From Planctomycetaceae bacterium (lineage in GTDB: Bacteria; Planctomycetota; Phycisphaerae; Phycisphaerales; SM1A02): DNA of 32,495 bases. This document shows, one piece after another, positions 9,747-17,750 of this stretch. Numbering within the stretch: position 1 is the stretch's first letter; each line of letters opens with the position of its first letter. The notes beneath the pieces were generated by a model that ran no database searches, was not told where the DNA came from, and saw only the letters and a program-made list of their open reading frames with translations. The translations under genes and the position numbers were made by a program. Location: assembly GCA_027483065.1 (NCBI GenBank), contig JAIXVI010000206.1, positions 1-32,495 of the forward strand, written 5' to 3'.

Positions 9747-11426
9747 AAACTGACCAACGACTTGCTTGAGGCTCGCGACCTGCGCTGCCGTTTGCTCGCT
9801 GGCCGCAGCCAATTCCTCGGAGTTTCCAGCGTTCTGCTGCGTGACCTTGTCGAGTTCGGCGACACCAGTATTGATTTGTCCGATGCCCTGCGCTTGCTCG
9901 CGGCTGGCATTCGCGATTTGCGCGAGGAGCTCGTTCACTTCACGCGTGCCATCGACGATGGTTCGGAGTGACGTGTCGACCTCGCCGCAAATCGAAACTG
10001 CACGCTCGGCTCGATTCGTCGATTCCTCGATCATCGCGGCGGTTTCACGCGCGGCCTGCGCCGAGCGACCCGCAAGATTTCGTACTTCTTCGGCGACGAC
10101 CGCAAAGCCCTTTCCTGCCTCGCCTGCGCGGGCGGCTTCAACCGCAGCGTTGAGTGCAAGAAGGTTGGTCTGGAATGCGATCTCATCGATGACCTTGAGC
10201 ACCTTCGCGATCGAGTCGCTCGATTGCTTGATTGCGCCCATCGCTTCGCTCATGCGGACCATTTGCTCTTTGCATTGATCGGCACGGACGCGTGCGTCGT
10301 CGGAGCGATTCACCGCGGCATTGGCGTTCTGCGCGTTGCGCTCCGTCATGGCGTTCATCTCCTCAAGGCTCGCGCTGATTTCCTCGAGACTTGCGGCTTG
10401 CTGGCTCGCGCCGCTTGCAACCGACTGGCTCGTCGATGAAACCTGCGAACTGCCAGCATCGATCTCCGACGCGCCCTTGCGGATGTCACCAAGGATTCCC
10501 TCGAGCTTGCCGACGAATTTGTTGAACCAACCCGCCATCGTCCCGAGTTCATCGTGCGAGGAATCGTCGAGACGTTTGGTCAAGTCGCCCTCGCCTTCCG
10601 CGATGTCACGAACACGGTCGATCATCGCTTGCATCGGACGACCAAACGTGAGCTTCAAGAGGAATGCGAAGCCGAACGCGCCGACCACGAGCATCGGGCC
10701 CGTCCAAACGAGTCCGCTCGAGACAAAACCAGCGACCTGCTCGTCCACGGTTGTGAGCGGAATGGCCACTTCATAGGCTCCGTGCGATCCGCCGACCTTC
10801 CAACCTTCCATCGGAAATCCCAGTGGATCCTTGCCGTCTTTGTCTGCGTCGAATTCACCGCGCGGGTCGCCGTGGCACACCATACAGCTCGCATCGAGTG
10901 CGATGGCGCGCATGTAATGCAGCGTGTTCGTGCTCTCGTTGATCGCGAAAGCAGCGCCTTCGCCGCCAGAATCGAGTTGCTTTTCCAGTCGCGCGAGAAG
11001 TTCCGCGCGGAATGATCCACTCTCAGGCTCGTTCTTCTTGTTTCGCGCTTCGAATGCTGCGATTTTGAAGTCGATCCCCTCTTTCTTCGCCGCCTTTTCT
11101 GCGGTTTGCCAACCAACGACCACCGGAATCGTTTGGAAGAAACGACTCTCGGTGTAGTCGCCACCCTTCGCAACGCTCTCCTGCAATTCCGCCATGAGCG
11201 TTTCGGTCGCGATCGATTTCGCAAGGAAGAGCTCGCTTGCATGGTTCTTCGCTTCGTCCGCGACAGCCGTGAACGCGGCGGCTTTTTCGACCATCGCATG
11301 CTCAGCGCTCTCGCGGAATCGTGTGACAAACACGACGTAGTTGACCGCGACCGCGGCGATCACGAGGAAGATCGTGAGCGCGATGATCCGCGTTGAGAGG
11401 GAGCGATTCTTGATCCAAGCGAACAT
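9732..11426 (-). CDS. Methyl-accepting chemotaxis protein with periplasmic heme c sensor
   Basis: The 564-residue protein has membrane helices at about 12-34 and 239-260 enclosing a roughly 200-residue periplasmic sensor. A HAMP domain (about 262-314) and a full cytoplasmic signalling domain follow, whose hairpin tip includes [20 protein letters not shown] near 410-430. The sensor resembles the Tll0287/DUF3365 type and contains CMVCH at 181-185 (10872-10886), a CxxCH site for covalent heme c. The expected role is sensing redox state, oxygen or a heme ligand and relaying it to CheA/CheW. No C-terminal CheR-binding pentapeptide is present and no other chemotaxis gene is in the window. CGGAGG 5 nt before the ATG fixes the start. 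The gene ends in a duplicated stop. Confidence 0.95.
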   Translation of the reverse strand: MFAWIKNRSLSTRIIALTIFLVIAAVAVNYVVFVTRFRESAEHAMVEKAAAFTAVADEAKNHASELFLAKSIATETLMAELQESVAKGGDYTESRFFQTIPVVVGWQTAEKAAKKEGIDFKIAAFEARNKKNEPESGSFRAELLARLEKQLDSGGEGAAFAINESTNTLHYMRAIALDASCMVCHGDPRGEFDADKDGKDPLGFPMEGWKVGGSHGAYEVAIPLTTVDEQVAGFVSSGLVWTGPMLVVGAFGFAFLLKLTFGRPMQAMIDRVRDIAEGEGDLTKRLDDSSHDELGTMAGWFNKFVGKLEGILGDIRKGASEIDAGSSQVSSTSQSVASGASQQAASLEEISASLEEMNAMTERNAQNANAAVNRSDDARVRADQCKEQMVRMSEAMGAIKQSSDSIAKVLKVIDEIAFQTNLLALNAAVEAARAGEAGKGFAVVAEEVRNLAGRSAQAARETAAMIEESTNRAERAVSICGEVDTSLRTIVDGTREVNELLAQIANASREQAQGIGQINTGVAELDKVTQQNAGNSEELAAASEQTAAQVASLKQVVGQFKVGT

Positions 11427-11630
11427 GTAAACCTCCGGAGCGTGGAACTCTCAACTTCTCGACGGACACTGCTTGAGAGATCTCGTCGAACACGTTGTCG
11501 AACACGATGTGCAGCCTCGGCGCACCGATACTGAGGCTCGCGACGCGGGCCCGCAGCGACATCGGTGCTAGATTCACTCAACTTCACAACACGGCCGGGA
11601 ACGGGGCAACGACCTACCCCGAATCACGGA

Positions 11631-12281
11631 TCAAAGTGTCTCGAATCGCGCAATTCGTCGGGAAAGTTCCTCAAAACCAGCGTGAGGCACTCGCGTTCCG
11701 CGGACGAGATCGTTGTCAGGATCGATCGAAATACTGGGCGGAATGCGCAAAACGCGGTACTCCGCCAGCGCGCTCGACGTGTCGATCCGGTCGAGCCGTC
11801 CAACGCGAGATTCGATGGTGGTGAATGCGGGCTCTTCGAGTCCGATTTCGACCAAGGTTCGGGCGATCGAGGTGGAGGTGAGGCAGGTCGTCAGGCGAAT
11901 GTGGACGACGGGATCGAGATCGAACTCACCGAGCGCAGCGCGGCCGTAGACCTCGGGGCCGGGTCGTTCGATTCCATCTCGATCCTCTCGGAGCACAAGT
12001 GCCTCGAGCGCTGCGAGCACGTCAAGGACCTCGCCCAATGTTGCACGCAAGCGCTGGGGACGCACATCGACACCGAGCGACTCTTCGTATGCCTGTGCGT
12101 GAGCTCGGAGTTCAGAACGGGTCGGCCTGCGCGATGTATCGGAGGCCCGTAGTTCGCGACGCGCATCATCGACCGCGCCCTCGATACTGAGGTCCCGACC
12201 TTCCGCCAATCGCTCGACGGCTCGGCGCGCGACATCGGAGCGCGCTTCATCACTCCGATGGTCAGGACGCTTCGAACTCAT
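11631..12281 (-). CDS. Hypothetical protein divergent from YceH
   Basis: The 216-residue product is soluble, rich in Arg/Glu/Asp and has no signal peptide, membrane helix or domain I recognise. The frame extends further upstream, but the ATG at 12281 is chosen because TACACT ends 6 nt before it, the same start arrangement as other genes here, and because upstream codons would run into yceH. Regular amino-acid composition and a conserved-looking C-terminus (ending SRRIARFETL) favour this frame over an opposite-strand frame of similar length. The gene is divergent from yceH with only 22 bp between start codons, which suggests shared control. The function is unknown. Confidence 0.7.
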   Translation of the reverse strand: MSSKRPDHRSDEARSDVARRAVERLAEGRDLSIEGAVDDARRELRASDTSRRPTRSELRAHAQAYEESLGVDVRPQRLRATLGEVLDVLAALEALVLREDRDGIERPGPEVYGRAALGEFDLDPVVHIRLTTCLTSTSIARTLVEIGLEEPAFTTIESRVGRLDRIDTSSALAEYRVLRIPPSISIDPDNDLVRGTRVPHAGFEELSRRIARFETL

Positions 12282-12287
12282 GCACCG

Positions 12288-12293
12288 AGTGTA
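12288..12293 (-). promoter_or_regulatory. -10 element of the minus-strand hypothetical gene
   Basis: TACACT on the minus strand, 6 nt before the ATG at 12281. It implies a transcript starting at or next to the start codon. It shares two bases with the oppositely oriented yceH -10. Confidence 0.5.
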
Positions 12294-12297
12294 CGCT
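12292..12297 (+). promoter_or_regulatory. -10 element of yceH
   Basis: TACGCT, 6 nt before the ATG at 12304, with no Shine-Dalgarno in between. It overlaps the divergent -10 at 12288-12293 by the dinucleotide TA. Confidence 0.5.
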
Positions 12298-12303
12298 GTC
12301 GCC

Positions 12304-12969
12304 ATGGACCATCTTCGACCGGATGAATGCCGCGCTCTCGGAACGCTCATCGAAAAAGCGATGACAGTTCCAGGGCAGTATCCCCTCTCGCTGAACTCGC
12401 TCGTCACGGGCATCAATCAGAAGTCGAACCGAGAACCGGTCGTCGAGATCGATGAAGATCGGACATTGCGCGCAGTCGATGGCTTGCGCGGAAAGGGCTT
12501 CGCACGCGATGTGAATTTCACTGGCTCGCGCGTCGAGAAGTACCGGCACACGGCTGGTGAAAAACTCGACGTGCGCGCGCCTGAGTTGGCCATTTTGTCG
12601 GAGTTGCTTCTCCGCGGGCCACAAACCGTGGGCGAGTTGCGAGGGCGTGCAAGCCGCATGCACCCGTTTGACTCGCTCGAAGCGGTCGAGTCAGTGCTTT
12701 CTGGATTGGCAAATCGCGAAGAGCCGCTCGTCAAGGAGTTTTCCCCGCTTCCGGGCAGCCGCGCTCCGCGCTGGGCTCAGTTGCTTTGTCCCGATCTCCA
12801 CCCCATCACAGCAGGCACGTGGCCTTCCGCTGAAGCAAGTGCGCCCGTGAGTTCTTCACGTGAAGCGCAGCCCGACCAGCGAGATGAGCGCCTTGCAGTG
12901 TTGGAATCCCGCGTCGCGGAACTTGAACGCGCGATCGGCGAGCTTCGAACATCGCTTGGTGTTTCGTAA
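12304..12969 (+). CDS. yceH: YceH family protein (DUF480)
   Basis: The 221-residue protein matches the YceH family along its whole length. An N-terminal tandem winged-helix region carries LGTLIEKAMTVPGQYPLSLN and SNREPVVE, then GSRVEKYRH near 80, LLLRGPQTVGELRGRASRM near 125 and NREEPLVKE. A C-terminal coiled coil (about 190-217) follows. The fold implies nucleic acid or protein binding, but the molecular role in bacteria is not established. The ATG at 12304 is preferred over one at 12280 because the family begins at this point and a -10-like hexamer sits 6 nt before it. It faces the gene at 13027 convergently. Confidence 0.93.
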   Translation: MDHLRPDECRALGTLIEKAMTVPGQYPLSLNSLVTGINQKSNREPVVEIDEDRTLRAVDGLRGKGFARDVNFTGSRVEKYRHTAGEKLDVRAPELAILSELLLRGPQTVGELRGRASRMHPFDSLEAVESVLSGLANREEPLVKEFSPLPGSRAPRWAQLLCPDLHPITAGTWPSAEASAPVSSSREAQPDQRDERLAVLESRVAELERAIGELRTSLGVS

Positions 12970-13026
12970 CCACGCACGAGAGGTCGGTGCGAGTACCGAG
13001 CCCGCGCACGAGCGCGTCTCAACGCT

Positions 13027-14451
13027 TCATCGGATGCCAAACCCCGAAATCGTCGAGGGATGTTCGCCATCGATGCGAGCGCGCATCAAGAGGTAGCCGC
13101 GCGCGGCGAGGTCGCAGGCGAGCGAGAAAAGGTAGGCGCCCGCGAGATACGCGAAGAGTCGAAGCCACAAGCCCGCGGCGCCCGCGACGAGGCGATCTGC
13201 GCCGAAGAGCGCTGCGACCTGACTCTCTTCGCCTGAAGCGAGCGCGCGGCCGGTTGCACCTCCGAGCGTGTCGAGCAGTGCGGCGACCCCACTGCTTGCG
13301 ATGCCGAGTGTGCCATTCACAACGAGGGCGCCGACGATCAAGACGCTGACCGAAACAGCGAGGACAAGAAGCCACACGAGCGGGCGCGCAATGACGAGAG
13401 CGACCGCGCGTGTGATCGCATCGCCAGAGTCGCAATCTTCGACCGCAACGGCCGCAGGCATCAACGGGAAACTCACAATCGAGAGGAGCGCAAGCAGTGC
13501 CGCAAGCAGCGAAACCGCGAGTGGAATGATGAACAAGATTGCAGAGAGCAAGTTGAGGACTGGCACTCGAAGGAGAAGCGCGAAGACGAGTACGACCAGC
13601 GCGAGGCCGACGAGTACAAGCGTCGGCAACAAGGGAAGCGCGAGAAGATTGAGCGCGCGATCGCGGGCGAACCACGCGGCCTCGCGTGCGCTGACTCGGC
13701 CTCCACGTCCGGCATGCACGGCGGACATACGACAGAGCGCACCCGCGATGAACGACAAGCCCGCGAGGAGTACAAAGAGCGCGAGCGGGAAAATCAACGG
13801 GCTCGCTCGAATCGCGGCAGCAGGCACCGTGAAAATCGCCCCGAGAATTCCCGCGAGGAACATCTCTGGGTCGATGCGCACAAGCCCATTCAACACTTGC
13901 TTCGCCGCATTGCGTTCGCCCTGAAGAAACACGCTCGCAACTCCACGAGGTTCCGCCGCGTCGATGACCTCCATGGCCGCTGCAGCGCGACGACGAAGAT
14001 CGCGCTCCTCAGCCTCCGAGATGCCCTCGTTGCTTGCAGCGCGCTCCTCGATGCGGATACGCGTCGCGTCACGCACTGCGCCTCGCAATTCAGCGAGCGA
14101 GAGTCGCGGCGTGAGACCTGAAGTTTCCTCTGACTCGACGCGCGCTTCGCTGCGCTCGCGTTCGAGTTGCGAAATCTCGAGTGTTGCGATGCGCGCTGCT
14201 TCGTTGCGCGCGCGTTGGTAGAGCAATTCCTCTTGGCTCGGTGACACCGGACTTCCAGCAAATCCGCGCTCACCAAACGACACGCCGCCCGCGAGATCAA
14301 CGATCGGAGTCAACGCCGCGATGAAGAGCGCCGCGAGAAGGGCGAGCGGCATGCGTGCTGGTTGCATCGCACTCGTCACCGCGCCAAAGAGCGATGAGAT
14401 ACGTGCGAGCCCAGTCACCGGACGGCCGTCGGAAGACGTGATCGGATCCAT
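13027..14451 (-). CDS. Polytopic membrane protein of unknown function
   Basis: The 474-residue product has about six to eight membrane helices. One is near the N-terminus (about 31-55), and the remainder cluster in the C-terminal two thirds as long Leu/Ala/Val runs. Between them is a charged, helical soluble stretch (about 70-165) rich in Glu and Arg. I recognise no transporter or enzyme motif. A TTG start 15 codons upstream is possible, but the ATG at 14451 has TAGTAT 8 nt before it, matching the start arrangement of neighbouring genes. It is convergent with yceH, 57 bp away. Confidence 0.8.
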   Translation of the reverse strand: MDPITSSDGRPVTGLARISSLFGAVTSAMQPARMPLALLAALFIAALTPIVDLAGGVSFGERGFAGSPVSPSQEELLYQRARNEAARIATLEISQLERERSEARVESEETSGLTPRLSLAELRGAVRDATRIRIEERAASNEGISEAEERDLRRRAAAAMEVIDAAEPRGVASVFLQGERNAAKQVLNGLVRIDPEMFLAGILGAIFTVPAAAIRASPLIFPLALFVLLAGLSFIAGALCRMSAVHAGRGGRVSAREAAWFARDRALNLLALPLLPTLVLVGLALVVLVFALLLRVPVLNLLSAILFIIPLAVSLLAALLALLSIVSFPLMPAAVAVEDCDSGDAITRAVALVIARPLVWLLVLAVSVSVLIVGALVVNGTLGIASSGVAALLDTLGGATGRALASGEESQVAALFGADRLVAGAAGLWLRLFAYLAGAYLFSLACDLAARGYLLMRARIDGEHPSTISGFGIR

Positions 14452-14459
14452 GGGCGCGG

Positions 14460-14465
14460 ATACTA
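14460..14465 (-). promoter_or_regulatory. -10-like hexamer before the membrane protein start
   Basis: TAGTAT on the minus strand, then CCGCGCCC (8 nt), then the ATG at 14451. No Shine-Dalgarno is present. A leaderless or near-leaderless transcript is inferred. Confidence 0.45.
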
Positions 14466-14590
14466 CGGAATTACCGCCACGCGGGAACGGCGGCAAGACA
14501 CATTGCTGACAGACGCGCTTGCCATACGAATTCGACGCACTTCATACGTCTCGTCCGTCACACTCCATCGCGGCATGAAGCCTCTTCCGA

Positions 14591-15184
14591 TCAGCGTGAG
14601 GAATCGCTGAACTCGAGCATGCGCAGTTCCCTCGCGGCATCGCCAAGAATCCAACGCGAGAGTGGCTCATGACGCGCGTGGGTCGCGAGGACGTTGTGAA
14701 GGAGGGTTTCTGCGTAGAGCGCCGCCTCGCCGGAACCGTCATCGGCGAGGAGGAAGACGTGAAGCGCCCACGGTCGATTGGTGGAATTGTCGGGTTGCGT
14801 GTGCTCGAGATGCCATCGCACAGCGTCGGTGAGTCGCCGAGCGAGCGGCTCGGTCTCCATGCCCTGCGTGGACCGCTCCCGCACAAGTCTGTGCAGCGCG
14901 TGCACGGCGGAAAGTTCGCATTCGGCCCAAACTTCGATCGCGAGGAACTCGTCCGGTGCGAGGAGGGATCCCGCCTCCGATCGAATCGCCCTCCACGGGT
15001 CGAGCACCTCCCCTGCACACGCGCGCCAAAGTTGCTGCTCGCTGCGATTCCCAGAAAGCAACGTCGGGTCGGGCGGCAACGGTGCGAGTGCGCTTACGCG
15101 TTGCGCCGCTGCGCCGGGCAGCGCGTGCGCGGAGGGTTCGCCCGCGTGGTGTTCGAGCAGTTGGATCCATTGATCTCGGCGCAT
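14591..15184 (-). CDS. Hypothetical protein
   Basis: The 197-residue soluble protein is rich in Leu, Ala, Arg and His, with Trp residues at regular places (WIQLL, LWRAC, VWAEC, RWHLE, RWILG). It has no signal peptide or membrane helix and no family I recognise. It opens with MRRDQWIQLLEHHAGEP. Purine-rich GAGAGAAAG lies about 12 nt before the ATG and is a poor ribosome-binding site. The protein-like composition makes this frame more credible than the overlapping opposite-strand frames. It is divergent from the zinc-ribbon gene at 15421, with 236 bp between. Confidence 0.7.
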   Translation of the reverse strand: MRRDQWIQLLEHHAGEPSAHALPGAAAQRVSALAPLPPDPTLLSGNRSEQQLWRACAGEVLDPWRAIRSEAGSLLAPDEFLAIEVWAECELSAVHALHRLVRERSTQGMETEPLARRLTDAVRWHLEHTQPDNSTNRPWALHVFLLADDGSGEAALYAETLLHNVLATHARHEPLSRWILGDAARELRMLEFSDSSR

Positions 15185-15386
15185 GGGGTCGGGTTTCTTT
15201 CTCTCGTGTCGCTGTCACAGCGGAGGAATCGGCGGGAATCGGCGGGCGGGATGCGCGCTGCACTCGTCGTGGAAGCGGCCATGATCGCAGTTTCGCCATT
15301 GCACGAGTGCCTGGATTCGCTGAAGTACCGCGCGAGACGCCGGTCCTCGGACATCGAGGAAGCACCCACGAAATCTGACTTCCCGT

Positions 15387-15414
15387 TTGGAGAGCGAGGG
15401 TCCGGTGCTATTCT
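15387..15414 (+). promoter_or_regulatory. Promoter of the zinc-ribbon gene
   Basis: TTGGAG (15387-15392), 16 bp, TATTCT (15409-15414), then CGCCCC and the ATG at 15421. The -10 is 6 nt from the start codon, so the mRNA would be leaderless. Confidence 0.5.
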
Positions 15415-15420
15415 CGCCCC

Positions 15421-15750
15421 ATGCTGATCCGCAGCCGCGACCTCTCGAGGCTTCACCGGCGACAGTGCGTCGCCTGCGGCTATGCCGGACGATTTGTCGA
15501 TCGGCCCGGACAGTCGCACTGCCCGCGTTGCACGTGCGATTTCTCCGAGCGTCCTCCGAAGAGTTACGCCGAGATGGAGGGCCTTGAAGACGCCGATCTC
15601 GCGTCGAAGCGTCGCCAACGGTCGGCGTATCTCGAGCCGGAACAGCGCGACTGGCGGATGATTTCACGCTGGGCTGTCTTCTTCTGCGGCGTGGCCATCG
15701 TCGCTATCTCCGTCGTTGTCCTCGGCTTCGCAGCGTTTGTCGTGCGTTGA
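15421..15750 (+). CDS. Small zinc-ribbon membrane protein
   Basis: This 109-residue protein has an N-terminal zinc-ribbon-like knuckle pair (C16-x2-C19 and C34-x2-C37, with an extra Cys at 39), a charged middle part and one C-terminal membrane helix at about 84-107. The predicted form is a tail-anchored protein with a cytoplasmic metal-binding head. No family is recognised. It appears to be leaderless. Its last two codons and stop lie inside the first unit of a 15-bp tandem repeat that continues beyond the gene. Confidence 0.8.
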   Translation: MLIRSRDLSRLHRRQCVACGYAGRFVDRPGQSHCPRCTCDFSERPPKSYAEMEGLEDADLASKRRQRSAYLEPEQRDWRMISRWAVFFCGVAIVAISVVVLGFAAFVVR

Positions 15751-15786
15751 CGAGGAGTGCGTTGACGAGGAGTGCGTTGACGAGGA
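15742..15786 (+). repeat. Three 15-bp repeats covering the stop codon
   Basis: Three perfect copies of GTGCGTTGACGAGGA (15742-15756, 15757-15771, 15772-15786) are followed by a decayed fourth (TCGCGTTGAAG). The first copy contains the last two codons and the TGA of the zinc-ribbon gene. Since 15 is a multiple of three, each later copy supplies another in-frame TGA. Confidence 0.95.
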
Positions 15787-15846
15787 TCGCGTTGAAGTGA
15801 TCTTCGCTGCCGCCTGAACTCGTCGGCAATGGCCGCGGGAGATTCG

Positions 15847-15852
15847 TACACT
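15847..15852 (+). promoter_or_regulatory. -10-like hexamer before the dipeptidase start
   Basis: TACACT, then CGCGCCC (7 nt), then the ATG at 15860. No Shine-Dalgarno and no clear -35 are seen. Confidence 0.45.
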
Positions 15853-15859
15853 CGCGCCC

Positions 15860-17308
15860 ATGGCCGCCACCTCCTCTTCCGCGACTTCGAACGCCGCCTC
15901 ATCCCTCCCGACCGCCGCGCAACTCATTGCTGAGGTTGATCGCGGCTTCGCGCAGTCGACGACGCGCCTTTCGGATTTCCTTCGAATTCCAAGCGTGAGC
16001 ACCGATCCTGCGTTCGATGGCGAAACGCGCCGATGCGCGGAGTGGCTGGTCGCAGAACTCCGAGGACTCGGTTTCACCGCGGAAGCCGCAAAAACCATCG
16101 GCCATCCGATGGTTGTCGCGCATCACCCGGGCGTCGGCCCGGACGCAGCAGCGCGGCCGCGCATTCTGTACTACGGGCACTACGACGTGCAGCCGGCAGA
16201 TCCACTCGAGCTTTGGACGAGCCCGCCGTTTGAGCCGGTGATCGTCGAGGGGCCGCGTGGCAAGCGCATCGTGGCGCGCGGCGCGGTGGACGATAAGGGT
16301 CAAGTCATGGGAATCGTGGAGGCGCTGCGCGCGTGGCACGCGCTCGCGGGCGGCCCGCCGTGCCCCGTCACACTGATGATTGAGGGTGAAGAAGAGTCGG
16401 GCAGCAAGAGCCTCGAGCCATTCATGCATGAGGCGAAGGCGCGACTTGCGGCAGATGTCTGCGTTGTCTCCGACACGGGCATGTGGGATATCACGACGCC
16501 CGCGATCACCACGCGTTTGCGCGGCCTCGTCTACATGGAAGTCACGATTCACGGCCCAACGCGTGATCTTCACAGCGGTATGTACGGCGGTGCGGTGCCG
16601 AACCCCGCGAACGTCCTCGCGCGAATTGTGTCCGAACTCCACGATGCCGATCGCCGCGTCACGATCCCCGGTTTCTACGACGGCGTGGGCGAGTTGCCTG
16701 CCGCGACGAAGGCGCAATGGGAGTCGCTTGGATTTAGCGACGACGAATTCCTCGGAGACATCGGCATGACGCAGGGTTTCGGCGAGAAAGGTCGCTCGAC
16801 GCTGGAGCGCACCTGGTCGCGCCCGACCTGTGATGTCAACGGGATTTTCGGCGGCTACACCGGCAAAGGCGCGAAGACCGTCATCGCGGCGCACGCGACC
16901 GCGAAGGTGAGTTTCCGCCTCGTTTCGAAGCAGGATCCCGAGAAGATCGCGAAAGCGTTTGAAGACTTCGTGCGCTCGCGGCTTCCCGCGGGTTGCCGCG
17001 CGGAGTTCGAGAGCCACGGCGCAAATCCGGCGATCGAAGTGAGCGAGAGTTCGCGCTACCTCGCAGCGGCGGAAGGCGGATTGCATGCCGTGTTCGGCAA
17101 GTCGCCGCTCCTCATCGGAACGGGTGGAAGCATTCCCGCGGTTGGAGCGATTCAGCGCATTCTCGGTATGGATTCACTGCTCGTTGGCTTCGGTCTGGAC
17201 GACGACTGCGTCCACTCGCCGAACGAGAAGTTCGAACTGACCTGCTACCAAAATGCGATTCGAAGTCACGCAGCGATGCTCGGTGAATTCGCGAAGCTCA
17301 AGCGTTGA
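15860..17308 (+). CDS. M20 family dipeptidase
   Basis: The 482-residue protein is a zinc-dependent M20 metallopeptidase of the dipeptidase/carnosinase type, expected to hydrolyse dipeptides in the cytoplasm. It shows LYYGHYDVQP (His107 metal ligand, Asp109 catalytic), RGAVDDKGQ (bridging Asp at 144-145), MIEGEEESGS (catalytic Glu near 177), VSDTGMW near 203-209 and DCVHSPNEKF with the C-terminal metal-ligand His452. The dimerisation domain sits between, with a typical LHSGMYGG motif. The length is usual for the family. An unconserved Ser/Ala-rich N-terminus of about 20 residues is probably disordered. The start is taken at 15860, where a -10-like element lies 7 nt upstream. Confidence 0.95.
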   Translation: MAATSSSATSNAASSLPTAAQLIAEVDRGFAQSTTRLSDFLRIPSVSTDPAFDGETRRCAEWLVAELRGLGFTAEAAKTIGHPMVVAHHPGVGPDAAARPRILYYGHYDVQPADPLELWTSPPFEPVIVEGPRGKRIVARGAVDDKGQVMGIVEALRAWHALAGGPPCPVTLMIEGEEESGSKSLEPFMHEAKARLAADVCVVSDTGMWDITTPAITTRLRGLVYMEVTIHGPTRDLHSGMYGGAVPNPANVLARIVSELHDADRRVTIPGFYDGVGELPAATKAQWESLGFSDDEFLGDIGMTQGFGEKGRSTLERTWSRPTCDVNGIFGGYTGKGAKTVIAAHATAKVSFRLVSKQDPEKIAKAFEDFVRSRLPAGCRAEFESHGANPAIEVSESSRYLAAAEGGLHAVFGKSPLLIGTGGSIPAVGAIQRILGMDSLLVGFGLDDDCVHSPNEKFELTCYQNAIRSHAAMLGEFAKLKR

Positions 17309-17414
17309 TCGCTTGTCGAACGTGGAGTGATCGAAGAAGCCGCGAGCGCGACGTGGGCGACGTGTCCTACATGGGCGCAGCCAGCCGCGCTTGCCCGGCG
17401 TTGATTGGTGTCAA

Positions 17415-17750
17415 TCAGTGTCGGCGGCGGGCTGGCGTGGTCGCGGCCTGTTCCGCGGCGCGATTCGATCGAAGGCGACGCGTCTCACGAACGAGGCGTG
17501 AGAGTCGCTCGGCATGGTCAATCCGCGAAGCCATCGCGTTGAGCATGAAGAGGCCCGCAAGTGCTGCGGCTCCGAGCGTGAGGACGATGGCGACTGCACC
17601 CATGTCGGGGGAATCGGCAAGATTCGCCGCCCGATTCAGCGTGGTCGCCTGCTTCAAGACGAATCCGACGAAACCGACGAGGCTCACGAGTCCGACGGAC
17701 CGGCCGAATCTGACGAATTGACCCGCTGTCTCGCTACACTCCGCCCCCAT
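17415..17750 (-). CDS. Small membrane protein, hypothetical
   Basis: The 111-residue frame has one clear membrane helix (about 50-70, GAVAIVLTLGAAALAGLFML), a weaker hydrophobic stretch before it (about 19-34) and a basic, helical C-terminus. If translation starts at 17750, its ATG overlaps the ATG of the divergent gene at 17749. An alternative ATG at 17603 would give a 62-residue single-helix protein. Neither start has a Shine-Dalgarno or a TAnnnT hexamer. The upstream segment (17660-17720) is made of degenerate CCGACGA repeats, which makes the longer start less certain. Codon choice looks genuine. Confidence 0.5.
   Translation of the reverse strand: MGAECSETAGQFVRFGRSVGLVSLVGFVGFVLKQATTLNRAANLADSPDMGAVAIVLTLGAAALAGLFMLNAMASRIDHAERLSRLVRETRRLRSNRAAEQAATTPARRRH
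17735..17740 (+). promoter_or_regulatory. -10-like hexamer before the 885-residue membrane protein
   Basis: TACACT, then CCGCCCCC (8 nt), then the ATG at 17749. The hexamer is the same as at 15847. No Shine-Dalgarno is present. Confidence 0.45.

Noticed and set aside
11487-11510. 12-bp tandem pair GTCGAACACGTT/GTCGAACACGAT upstream of the chemoreceptor
   Set aside because: Only two short copies away from any gene end; it may be chance and could not be linked to a promoter.
11565-12152. 195-codon plus-strand frame opposite the hypothetical gene at 11631-12281
   Set aside because: The minus-strand frame has a promoter-like start and more regular composition; this one begins with a low-quality segment and no initiation signal.
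15225-15244. Two copies of GGAATCGGCG in the 15185-15420 spacer
   Set aside because: Two 10-bp copies in G-rich sequence are weak evidence and lie at no gene terminus.
15899-17086. 395-codon minus-strand frame
   Set aside because: It is antisense to the M20 dipeptidase, whose metal-binding motifs are complete.
17306-17330. TGA repeated after the dipeptidase stop (TGATCG twice, 22 bp apart)
   Set aside because: The second TGA is out of frame and flanking bases do not match, so it is not a member of the stop-duplication set.
17397-17420. Inverted repeat TGATTG-GTGT-CAATCA as a terminator
   Set aside because: The 6-bp A/T-rich stem is too weak and there is no U-tract on either side.
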